DNA of 64,000 nt. Source: Sporomusa ovata DSM 2662. GTDB taxonomy: Bacteria > Bacillota > Negativicutes > Sporomusales > Sporomusaceae. The position numbers and the translations under genes are program-made. The stretch covers positions 558,001 through 622,000 of the forward strand of contig NZ_ASXP01000004.1 of NCBI RefSeq assembly GCF_000445445.1, written 5' to 3'. Below are positions 14,538 through 22,538 of the stretch, piece after piece; within the stretch, counting starts at the first letter, position 1, and each line of letters starts with the position of its first letter. The notes beneath the pieces were generated by a model. The model searched no databases. It was not told the DNA's origin and worked only from the letters and a program-made list of their open reading frames with translations.

Positions 14538-17500
14538 TTAGAATTTGTACTCCATGGTCGCATAGTACATACGACCGGCCAGCGGGTAGGAAAGAGTGGA
14601 AGGATAACCACCCCAAGTTTGCCTGAGTTCGTATCCTTTGTTGAAGATATCATTGACACCGGCAGACAATTTCCAGTTTTTATCAAAAGCATATTTTAGT
14701 CCCAGATCAACGGTGGACAACGCTTGCATATAATAACTATCACCGTCTTCAACTGAGCCAAGGAACTGTTTGTCAGTGTAGGTATATTCGGTAAAGACGT
14801 TCAGTTTGTCACCAGGGAAACGGTAATCCAGCCGGGCGTTCCAGACCCATTCCGGCGTGTACGAGATATTTGATTTCCTGCCATTGGTAACGCCATTCAT
14901 GGTATAACCGGAGTAATCGGATTTCTGCCAGGTCCCGGCCAGGTTGAGGCTAACACGATCCCACTTCATATTGTGCGTCAGCTCAAGGCCGTGCACGCGG
15001 GCGTCGTCCATCGGAAAATAGGTGGCCGGCGCATTGGGGACACTAGGCTGCCAAAGGGCGAACTGGTTTTGCGAGCGCCGCTGGAACCAAGTCAGGACGG
15101 TATCGGTATCGGCTTTAGCCATTTTGCCCTGCCAGTTAAGGCTGAAATCGAACTGGTGGCCGCTTTCCCAGGTGCCGTCGCCGGCGAGGTCGAAGTATTT
15201 AGCCGCATATTTATTGGGTTTGATGGTCGCGCCGTCGCCGAACAGTTCATAGAAATTGGGGTGGCGGTTGTAGGTGCCCCAGTTGGTCTTGACACTCCAG
15301 TGCTCATTGAGCTGTTTTTGCAGGGCAACCGCGCCGGAATACTGCCATTTCTGATCATTCTCCGCCATGGTGTCCATTTCCACCTTGTCGGCGCGCAGTA
15401 CCGGGATCAGCTTGAAGTCGCCCGCCCGGTTGAGGGCGATGGCATCCTGCAGCGTCAGGTGGTATTCCTTGATCTTGTACTGGTGGATAAACTTCCGGTG
15501 CAGCATAGCCATGCTGTCGTCAAAGGTATCCCAGTTGCTGCCGTCAGCATCCATGGTTTCATGGCTGTAGTCGAAGTTGAATTCCAGCAGATGGCTGGCG
15601 CCCATTTTCAGGGCTGTGTTAAGATTGGCGCCGTATTTCCTGGAATGGTAATCGCTCCATAAGTAGCCCGGATAATCGGTAAAGTTGCTGGATGTGTAGC
15701 CGGCCCGCAACAGGCCGACTGCCTGGTATTTTTTCTTGCTGTCCAGGTAATATAGCTTCCAGCCCCAATCCAGGCTACCCTTGGTATCCCGCCAGCCGAT
15801 CTGGAATTCCTTCTGGTCAATATCCTGCTCGGCATCAAAAAACCCTGCATAATAGTCCCTATAATGATAATTGCCAGAAAAACTATCCGGAACCAATCTA
15901 TTAACCGGGCGTGGGAGTTCTTCGTGCAGCTGCTTCCAGGAGGTTTTGACCATCCAGTTGTCGTCCTGCCATTTGACCATGCCGTTACTGTTCTTGTAGC
16001 CGTTAGAGCGGCGGTTTGCATCGCCGAAATCTTTATTGGTCGCAAGGGTTTCGGGCTTTATGGTGAACGGGAAGTCGCCGTCCCAGATGTCACGCTGGTA
16101 GGTGGCCATGAGACTGCCGCTGCCCACCGGCGCGGTCAGTTGATAGTTGCCGGTGTAGCCGCCATAGGATTTGACGCCCTGGCTGATGCTGCCGCCGACT
16201 TTGTCCGGTTTTTTGGTGACGATGTTGATAACGCCGCCTAAGGGCGAGCCGCTGAAACGAGCCGGGACATAGCCGCGGTAGACTTCCACCCGCTCGACGT
16301 TATCGACCGGGATGGTGGAGAGGTTAACGGCGGCGTCGCCGTTGAGGTTCATCAGGACGCCGTCGACATAGACGTTGACCTGGGCGCCGGTGGAGCCGCG
16401 CACGCGGGCGACGGTATAGTGGCCGTCACCACTGACGCGCTGGACAAACAGCCCCGGCACCCGCTCTAAGAGGTTGGGCAGGTCTTTTTGCTCGCCGGCA
16501 AATTGATCCGGATAGATAACACTGACCTGACCGGGGGAAAGCTGTTTTTCCCAGTCGGGACGGGCGGCCTCGACGGTGACCGGCGCAAAGGTGTAGCCGC
16601 CGGTGTTCACGGTGGGCGGTGAGGCAGGTTCCGGCGCGGCCGGCTGGGCTGAGGCTGTGTTATTGCCGGCCGGTATATCGGCTCCGGCTGCTGGCGCGGT
16701 TTCCTCTGCCGCTGTTGTTTGGCCGGCGGCCGGATTGGTTTGACTGTCCGGTGCGGTTACTGTCCGGCTGTCAGCCGGTAGCTGCGTTACTGCCTGCACC
16801 GGCGCTGCCGGCGCTTGTCCGACGACGACGGTGGCGTTACGGCGCGTTGGGACGGTGAGGGACGCGGTAATGTCCTGCTTAGCGGCCTGGTCTTGGGCCG
16901 CGGCCTTACTGCCGCTCCAGAAGCCGCCCCAGGTCCAGTTGAAGCCGCCGTTCACCTTCCAGTCATTGCCGTTATTGCCGCTGGCGGTCTTAGTGAGGTC
17001 CAGATTGAAGGCGCCGGTGGGCGAGATCTTCATATTGCCGCCCAGGCTGAATTCCCACCAGGTGTCCTTGCCGCCGGCCGTATCAAGCGGCCGCTGCTGG
17101 GTGCCGTAAAAGGAGTTGATGGAGCTGCTGCCGGCGAATTCATGCAAAGCGGCAATGCCGGCGTAGAGATTGCCCTTGCCTGCTGCCAGCTCTTTGCCGA
17201 CCGACAGTCCCAGCCGGCCGGTCACGGTGTCATAGCTGTCCTGGCGGATGCCCAGGTTGTTGCTGAGGCTGTAGCTGGCGCTATTGACACGGCCGGCGAA
17301 GAGGGCGACAGACGGTTCCCAGAACCAGCCGTTTTTCACCGGGCTCTGATAGCCGTACTGCAGGCCCAAGCCATAGGCCCAGGTGTTATAGTCGCCGGTG
17401 ACCCGGCCAATGGTGCCGTCGCCGGTGTTGGCAGTCAGGTGGTAGTTATTGCTGAGTTTGGAGGCCAGCAAGGCCGCATCCAGGTAGTGGCCCTTGTCGC

Positions 17501-19658
17501 CCACCCAGGCGGCGTACACGCCGATGGCGCCGCTGTCCTGGTCACCGCCGCCGGTGGCGGTGGTGGTGTCCCCTGTCACTTTGCTCAGATACAAGCCGTT
17601 ATAGACTTTGCCGTTGGCGATGCGGGTGTCCAGCAGCTTGTCATAGCCCACCTGCACACCGTTGTAGGTCTGGTCCAGCCGGCGGCCGTAGCCGGAGGCA
17701 CTGTCGTATTTGCCGTGCCAGACCTCGGCCCAGACGTTTTCCTTCTGGTCCTGTTCCCCCAAATAGCCGCGGCGGTGGAGAGTGCCTGCCCGGCGGAACA
17801 AATTGAGATAGTTGCTTTTCCACAGGTTGTTGGTGGCCACCGCATTATCGGCCGCCGACCGGCCGGACTCCGAAGCGGTATTAAGGTCCAGGTAGCTGTA
17901 GCTGTCCAACTGCCAGACGGTGCCTTGTTCTCCGAGCAAGAAACCGCTAGCATCCTTTGTGCCGCTAATATTGAAATAGTTGTCCACTTGGCTGATGACC
18001 GGGGTGATCTCATACTGGCTGAAGACCCCGTCAGCCAGGGAGGTTCGGCCGGTCACGGTAAAGTTTTCCGCGCCGTTCAGGATGCCAAGCAGTATACCAC
18101 CACAAGTTGCTTCGCCCTGGCTGGTGGTACCGACCCCTGGCACCCAACCCAGCTCGACGTACAGGTTAGCATGGCCGTCCGCGGTGGTGGCGTTGGCGAT
18201 ATAAACCGAATCACTCTTAGATGCGCTATCCACGGCGGTGGTCTTGTTCTCGGCAGTGGATTTTTCTAATCCATAAACGCCGAGACGTAAGGTGGTGCCG
18301 TCGGCGAGAGTGGCGTTATTAACCAGCAAGTATCGGTTGATGGACCGCTGATATTGATTGCCATTGAGGTTGACGGGATAGGTGCCGCCGTAACCGCGGA
18401 AAGCGCCACCGTAGTGATTGATGGTATCGCAGCTCACGATCGAGTCGGAGGGGTTAAAATTGCCGTTCACATCGTAATGGGTATTCAAATACGACAGGTC
18501 GATGGTAGCGTTTTTACCGGCTGTCAGGTCTTTAACAGTGATGACAGTGGGATCGGTTATCACCTCTGTCGTGCCGCTGGGATTGGAAGCCATGACCGTG
18601 CCGCCGTCAGTAACGGCAACTAGGTTCCCGTTACTGTCAATTGTCCACTGGGCATAAACCGTAAGATCGCCAGACAGCAGGGAGGCGGTGGTTGTTGTTT
18701 CCAGACGATCCATTGGGCGCCAAACGCCGTCTTCGGCGATGGTCTGGTTTTGATAAGAAAAAGAATAACTTGAATCCGAAGGCGTGGTGGAAGTCGCTAT
18801 GGTGGTACTATGTAGACCAGGAGAATAGCTGGCCAAGGTAAACGGCTGAGCATAAGTAACACCAGACGGCACACTTAACTGGGTTCCATTTTGCCAATCG
18901 CCGTCTACGGCTACATAGAAGCGCGGAAGTCCAGCGCTGATTAGTTGCTGCAGCGCAGCGGTATCGCCGTTTTGTGTTGCTGCCGCAATTTGTTTAGCAA
19001 TATCTAAGTTTTGCCAATAATAAGTATTAAGTGTCGTAATTACTGAGTTATAGTCAACGGTAGTACCTTTTGGATAGGTGTATGTTCTTGGTGCAGACTC
19101 GCCCGGCAATTGGATGACAATGACAATACTGTTATAATTCGTTGACAAATCGGCATTAATAGCATCTATAAACGGAGTTATGCGGCTTGCAGTAAAGTTT
19201 CTTGGTACAGTAGTTACGCCAGTGTCCTTGTCGGTATAACCAAATTTTGCAGTACTACTAATAACTATGGGATTATAATAGCTTCCAGGCTGGCTTACCT
19301 TCCCGGCCTGCCAATTTTTAAAAATATTTTGAGCATCAGCGCCAAGGTTTCCATAGCTCAGAACCCCGGTAGCAGTGGTTTCCCCTTCGGCGGCGTATAC
19401 CACGCCGGCCATCCCTCCGCCCAGCGAGCAGGTGAACAGCACGGTCATGACTGCCGCCAGTTTCCGGCAGGACCTAGTCTGGCCGGCCGGAAAATCCCGG
19501 AGATTGTGCCCGGTTGTGCAGGCGGCCTGCCGGAGTGCGCCGGCCAGGCGCCGCCGCCGGCGGCTGGATTGGGTTTTGCCATGGCTTTTGGCCAGTTCGG
19601 ATACCACCTGCCAGCAGGCACGGGTCCGGTTCCAAATGACTTTGTAAATATGGTTCAA
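14538..19658 (-). CDS. Fusion of an autotransporter and a complete TonB-dependent receptor (two outer-membrane barrels in one chain)
   Basis: 1706 residues in one open frame. An extended type V signal peptide (ESPR; MNHIYKVIWNRTRACWQVV, start TTG with GGAG 9 nt upstream) and hydrophobic core end near residue 90 (VVYAAEG). A passenger follows to about 630, an autotransporter barrel at about 630-915 (WAEVWHGKYDSASG … NWTWGGFW), a Pro/Ala/Thr-rich linker to about 1025, then TonB box FAPVTVEAARPDW, plug (VRGSTGAQVNVYVDGVL, GGVINIVTKKP) and receptor barrel ending in Phe (TMEYKF). The receptor part matches those at 7610 and 37311. The topology works: the first barrel ends, and the plug begins, in the periplasm. 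Tandem cobalamin riboswitches precede it, and corrinoid uptake is inferred. Confidence 0.9.
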   Translation of the reverse strand: MNHIYKVIWNRTRACWQVVSELAKSHGKTQSSRRRRRLAGALRQAACTTGHNLRDFPAGQTRSCRKLAAVMTVLFTCSLGGGMAGVVYAAEGETTATGVLSYGNLGADAQNIFKNWQAGKVSQPGSYYNPIVISSTAKFGYTDKDTGVTTVPRNFTASRITPFIDAINADLSTNYNSIVIVIQLPGESAPRTYTYPKGTTVDYNSVITTLNTYYWQNLDIAKQIAAATQNGDTAALQQLISAGLPRFYVAVDGDWQNGTQLSVPSGVTYAQPFTLASYSPGLHSTTIATSTTPSDSSYSFSYQNQTIAEDGVWRPMDRLETTTTASLLSGDLTVYAQWTIDSNGNLVAVTDGGTVMASNPSGTTEVITDPTVITVKDLTAGKNATIDLSYLNTHYDVNGNFNPSDSIVSCDTINHYGGAFRGYGGTYPVNLNGNQYQRSINRYLLVNNATLADGTTLRLGVYGLEKSTAENKTTAVDSASKSDSVYIANATTADGHANLYVELGWVPGVGTTSQGEATCGGILLGILNGAENFTVTGRTSLADGVFSQYEITPVISQVDNYFNISGTKDASGFLLGEQGTVWQLDSYSYLDLNTASESGRSAADNAVATNNLWKSNYLNLFRRAGTLHRRGYLGEQDQKENVWAEVWHGKYDSASGYGRRLDQTYNGVQVGYDKLLDTRIANGKVYNGLYLSKVTGDTTTATGGGDQDSGAIGVYAAWVGDKGHYLDAALLASKLSNNYHLTANTGDGTIGRVTGDYNTWAYGLGLQYGYQSPVKNGWFWEPSVALFAGRVNSASYSLSNNLGIRQDSYDTVTGRLGLSVGKELAAGKGNLYAGIAALHEFAGSSSINSFYGTQQRPLDTAGGKDTWWEFSLGGNMKISPTGAFNLDLTKTASGNNGNDWKVNGGFNWTWGGFWSGSKAAAQDQAAKQDITASLTVPTRRNATVVVGQAPAAPVQAVTQLPADSRTVTAPDSQTNPAAGQTTAAEETAPAAGADIPAGNNTASAQPAAPEPASPPTVNTGGYTFAPVTVEAARPDWEKQLSPGQVSVIYPDQFAGEQKDLPNLLERVPGLFVQRVSGDGHYTVARVRGSTGAQVNVYVDGVLMNLNGDAAVNLSTIPVDNVERVEVYRGYVPARFSGSPLGGVINIVTKKPDKVGGSISQGVKSYGGYTGNYQLTAPVGSGSLMATYQRDIWDGDFPFTIKPETLATNKDFGDANRRSNGYKNSNGMVKWQDDNWMVKTSWKQLHEELPRPVNRLVPDSFSGNYHYRDYYAGFFDAEQDIDQKEFQIGWRDTKGSLDWGWKLYYLDSKKKYQAVGLLRAGYTSSNFTDYPGYLWSDYHSRKYGANLNTALKMGASHLLEFNFDYSHETMDADGSNWDTFDDSMAMLHRKFIHQYKIKEYHLTLQDAIALNRAGDFKLIPVLRADKVEMDTMAENDQKWQYSGAVALQKQLNEHWSVKTNWGTYNRHPNFYELFGDGATIKPNKYAAKYFDLAGDGTWESGHQFDFSLNWQGKMAKADTDTVLTWFQRRSQNQFALWQPSVPNAPATYFPMDDARVHGLELTHNMKWDRVSLNLAGTWQKSDYSGYTMNGVTNGRKSNISYTPEWVWNARLDYRFPGDKLNVFTEYTYTDKQFLGSVEDGDSYYMQALSTVDLGLKYAFDKNWKLSAGVNDIFNKGYELRQTWGGYPSTLSYPLAGRMYYATMEYKF

Positions 19659-19820
19659 AACAGAACACTCCTTTGTTCTTGCTCTTCATCCCTGGATAGC
19701 AAATCTTTCAGTACATTCGGTCGCTGCTCCCCAAGGGAACAGTGCCGCTTGGTTAACTAGCGCTGTAGGCTCTTTTGGCTGTTGGCGGCAGGTCTTTGAC
19801 GTTGGTGTCATCGAGAAAAA

Positions 19821-19846
19821 TAAAAAAACTCCCATATTGGGAGTGC
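19821..19846 (-). terminator. Riboswitch-linked terminator
   Basis: CACTCCCAATATGGGAGT followed by TTTTTTTATTTTT on the minus strand, between the proximal riboswitch and the fusion gene. Confidence 0.85.
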
Positions 19847-19889
19847 TTACGCTAAGCTGCCAGCTCCTTTAGGGCTGGTAACCTTACGT

Positions 19890-20090
19890 AATCCCCTCCC
19901 TGTCACTCGCAGGTAAAATGGTGATTGTCAAATAGGCAGTTCTCCTGACTCCGGTTCATGGCTTTCCCGCGCCTTCCCAAAGCGATTGGCTTCAGTGGCA
20001 ACTATGCGAGATTGCTCCCCGTTACAGTGGCGTGACCGTGCCGGCCTTTAACCGGCTTCCCTATTAAGCCCCGAAGGGCACCTATTCCGA
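19890..20090 (-). ncRNA. Cobalamin riboswitch (proximal of the second tandem pair)
   Basis: Same core and B12 box as 10760-10965, with only scattered base changes. The whole tandem leader is evidently a duplicate of that at 10691-11345. It controls the dual-barrel gene. Confidence 0.95.
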
Positions 20091-20163
20091 TATCCTGTGA
20101 TATCTGCTATGCTGTTGTTGGTAAGTCGATTGCTTGTCCCACCTGGTAACAAGCAATAAATAA

Positions 20164-20194
20164 AATAACCCCCCTTGTATGTCATAGGGGGTTA
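20164..20194 (-). terminator. Riboswitch-linked terminator between tandem riboswitches
   Basis: AACCCCCTATGAC…AAGGGGGGTTATTTTATTT on the minus strand, equivalent to 11033-11063. Confidence 0.82.
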
Positions 20195-20211
20195 CTGCTG
20201 GTTATTCATTA

Positions 20212-20407
20212 AATCCCCTCCCCATCTTCGCAGGTCAACGGTGATTGTTGTACAGGCAGTTCTCCTGGCTCTGGATCATTGCGCTGCCAAACCTTCCCAG
20301 GACTTGTATCCCAGTGGCATCTCTTGGCTTTGCTCCCCATTACAGTGGCGGGACCGCGCCGGTCTTGCACCGGCTTTTCTATGAAGCCCTTACGGGCACC
20401 TGTACCA
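20212..20407 (-). ncRNA. Cobalamin riboswitch (distal of the second tandem pair)
   Basis: CGCCACTGTAATGGGGAG core and GAGCCAGGAGAACTGCC box, nearly identical to 11081-11278. It is the first element of the leader of the dual-barrel gene. Confidence 0.95.
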
Positions 20408-20446
20408 TTGCTTTATGCATTTGTCTTATATTTCCTTCTTTAATTA

Positions 20447-20475
20447 ATTTTAGCACTTATGGTTATCATTGTCAC
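20447..20475 (-). promoter_or_regulatory. Promoter with Fur-like box
   Basis: GTGACA - 17 bp - TAAAAT on the minus strand, with AATGATAACCATAAG in the spacer. It is a duplicate of 11317-11345. Confidence 0.65.
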
Positions 20476-20534
20476 GCAAATTCATTCTGCTTATTTCGAC
20501 ATTTTTTCTGTTTTTTCTCACGACACGTATTGTT

Positions 20535-20580
20535 AGTATCACATACAAATACCGATTTATTTTCTTTCGCTAAGCCCCTT
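20535..20580 (-). pseudogene. Fragment of a paralogue of the gene at 21437-22135
   Basis: About 40 bp match the segment of 21437-22135 that encodes LSERQLNRYLYVIT, but a TAA interrupts the frame. It lies just upstream of the Fur-box promoter. Between here and 20640 I see nothing else. Confidence 0.5.
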
Positions 20581-20640
20581 TAATAATTGTTTTTTACATT
20601 AATGATAAATTAGGTTCTTACCCTCAACAAAATCCGTTCA

Positions 20641-21174
20641 TTACTGGTTCCGCGAAAAAGCCTTTGCTACTTCATACATAGAATCAGCAAATGTTTTGAC
20701 CGGTACCTCCTTGAAAACTGCTTCTTTTGCTTTTATTTCTTCCAGTAAAACACCTTGCGCACTGCAAACTTTGGTTTCCTTAACAACATACTTTCTTTTA
20801 TCGACTTTAAAGGTCATCAGCATTTCGCTGAAGCCTACCTTATCATCGGCATTGAGTTTTGCTTTGTATTGTTCATTCAATTGAGTAACAACCTTGGAGT
20901 TGGTGAATATCGTTCTCACAAGAACATTGACACTATTTTTCTCATTTTCAACCATTGCCAGAGATTTGCAATCAAACATATATATACCTATATCATTGGC
21001 AAATACTCCTACCCAGCGCTCTCTTTCTTCCTCCTCCGGTGTTAGTTTCTTCTCACGTGAAATCTTCATCTCCCAGCTTCCCCTTGCAGGTTCTTCAGCT
21101 TTTGCGGCAGCATAAACAGACAAAAATGGCACTATACTGAAAAGCACTAAAAATACGATTATTTTTTTTCCCAT
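20641..21174 (-). CDS. Small exported protein resembling surface-adhesin E-like proteins, B12-riboswitch controlled
   Basis: 177 residues from ATG 21174 (AAAGGAG upstream); the frame extends further into the riboswitch but that part is not coding. A clear signal peptide (MGKKIIVFLVLFSIVPFLSVYAAA) leads a soluble domain beginning near ERWVGVFANDIGIYMFDCKSLA, the pattern of small Negativicutes/Haemophilus surface-adhesin E-like proteins (weak resemblance, from memory). It is probably periplasmic or surface-exposed. Its riboswitch ends about 32 nt before the start with no room for a terminator, so control is probably on translation. Its function in corrinoid uptake is unknown. Confidence 0.7.
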   Translation of the reverse strand: MGKKIIVFLVLFSIVPFLSVYAAAKAEEPARGSWEMKISREKKLTPEEEERERWVGVFANDIGIYMFDCKSLAMVENEKNSVNVLVRTIFTNSKVVTQLNEQYKAKLNADDKVGFSEMLMTFKVDKRKYVVKETKVCSAQGVLLEEIKAKEAVFKEVPVKTFADSMYEVAKAFSRNQ

Positions 21175-21205
21175 TCTCCGCTCCTTTTCAAATAATCCGC
21201 ATACA

Positions 21206-21404
21206 ATCCCCTCCCTGTCACTCGCAGGTAAAATGATGATTGTCAAATAGGCAGTTCTCCTGACTCCGGTTCATGGCTTTCCCGCTCCTTCCCAAAGTGA
21301 TTTACTTCAGTGGCAACTATGCGAGATTGCTCCCCGTTACAGTGGCGTGACCATGCCGGCCTTTTACCGGCTTTTCTATGAAGCCTTTGCGGGCACCTGT
21401 ACCT
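21206..21404 (-). ncRNA. Cobalamin riboswitch, probably translational
   Basis: Core CGCCACTGTAACGGGGAG and B12 box GGAGTCAGGAGAACTGCC. It directly precedes the ribosome binding site of 20641-21174, and no terminator hairpin fits between them. Confidence 0.93.
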
Positions 21405-21436
21405 TTAACTATGTATCTGTCTTATATTTCCTATTG

Positions 21437-22135
21437 TTATAGCCGCTGGACGGCAGGTTCAAAGCACTTTCCCTGTAGACCACACTCACCGGCGGCCACG
21501 TCATTTTCCATTTTTGTCTTCTGACTGCTTTGCCTGATTAAATGACAAAGTTCATATAAGATGGTTGTTACGATCTTAGGATGTACTTTGATTGATGGTA
21601 TCGGAGGAACCAATTCTACCAGTTTTTTCTCGTTCAGGTATTCTATTACCGCATAATAATCCAGCTTTTTGCGTTCTTCCTGGCATTGTTCCCTAAATTG
21701 TTCGGTAAATGCTTTGGTATCATTCAGATTTCGAATTAGTTTAAAGTAATTCGGCAGCCGATTGTGATTGTTAGTAAAATATTTTTTGAAGATCAGTATC
21801 AAGACGGCATATACATCTTCGGTGCTAAATTTTATGACCCGCCCTTGTTGTCTGTCAACATGTATGGCATTAAATAACGAATAGCAGAAAATAAAAAGAA
21901 AATACTGATTAAAATCGAGGGGATTGGCGACATTGGGCAAAAACAGACTGAATTTTGTTATCACATACAAATACCGGTTTAATTGTCTTTCGCTAAGCTC
22001 ATCCGGTTTTTTTACCACTTCCGCTAACACCTCTGCGGCCCATTGTACGATTTTTTGATCGGCCGCTTGCCGCTCACTGGGAGGCGCCGTGTCCAGGTGA
22101 ACGAAATCAATATTTGGTACTTTAATCATAGGCAT
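21437..22135 (-). CDS. Protein of unknown function (232 aa) under a cobalamin riboswitch
   Basis: I do not recognise the family. There is no signal peptide and no clear membrane helix, although residues 65-95 are rich in Phe/Leu (YFLFIFCYSLFNAIH). The C-terminus contains Cys and His (LYELCHLIRQ, GECGLQGKC) that could bind a metal or cofactor, which is speculative. It is the only gene between its riboswitch (22208-22404) and that of the next gene. A second, decayed fragment of the same gene lies at 20535-20580, so there were once two copies. Confidence 0.75.
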   Translation of the reverse strand: MPMIKVPNIDFVHLDTAPPSERQAADQKIVQWAAEVLAEVVKKPDELSERQLNRYLYVITKFSLFLPNVANPLDFNQYFLFIFCYSLFNAIHVDRQQGRVIKFSTEDVYAVLILIFKKYFTNNHNRLPNYFKLIRNLNDTKAFTEQFREQCQEERKKLDYYAVIEYLNEKKLVELVPPIPSIKVHPKIVTTILYELCHLIRQSSQKTKMENDVAAGECGLQGKCFEPAVQRL

Positions 22136-22159
22136 ACCTCCTTTAAGCCTATTGCAACT

Positions 22160-22200
22160 AAAACAAGCAACCCCCTGTGACGACCAAAGGGAGTTGCTTG
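22160..22200 (-). terminator. Riboswitch-linked terminator
   Basis: CAAGCAACTCCC … GGGGGTTGCTTG then TTTTAG on the minus strand, between riboswitch 22208-22404 and the gene at 22135. Confidence 0.82.
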
Positions 22201-22207
22201 TTCATCA

Positions 22208-22404
22208 AATCCCCTCCCCATCTCTCGCAGGTCTACGGTGATTGTTGTACAGGCAGTTCTCCTGGCTCTGGATCATGGCGCAGCCAAACCTTCCCAGGAC
22301 TTATATCCCAGTGGTATCTCTTGGCATTGCTCCCCATTACAGTGGCGGGACCGCGCCGGTCTTTCACCGGCTTTTCTATGAAGCCCTTGCGGGCACCTGT
22401 ACCT
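22208..22404 (-). ncRNA. Cobalamin riboswitch
   Basis: CGCCACTGTAATGGGGAG core and GAGCCAGGAGAACTGCC box on the minus strand, followed by a terminator and the unknown gene at 21437-22135. Confidence 0.94.
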
Positions 22405-22444
22405 TTACGCTATGTATTTGTCTTATATTTCATTCTATTGTTTA

Positions 22445-22474
22445 ATTCTAGCACTAATGGTTATAATTGTCACG
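22445..22474 (-). promoter_or_regulatory. Promoter with Fur-like box (diverged copy)
   Basis: GTGACA - 17 bp - TAGAAT on the minus strand, with AATTATAACCATTAG in the spacer. It is the third copy of the promoter at 11317 and 20447. Confidence 0.55.
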
Positions 22475-22538
22475 GAATTTCATTCTGCTTATTTCGACAT
22501 TTTTTTATTTCAACAACTCTAATCATATTCACAGTTGT

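Noticed and set aside
16815..18269. 484-codon open frame on the plus strand
   Set aside because: It lies wholly antisense to the dual-barrel gene, which has clear domains, and its Ala/Val/Gly-rich translation has no family features. It reflects the GC-rich third positions of the real gene.
20641..21246. Longer start for the small exported protein at 21246
   Set aside because: The extra 24 codons lie in the riboswitch 3' end and have no ribosome binding site. ATG 21174 has AAAGGAG and begins the signal peptide.
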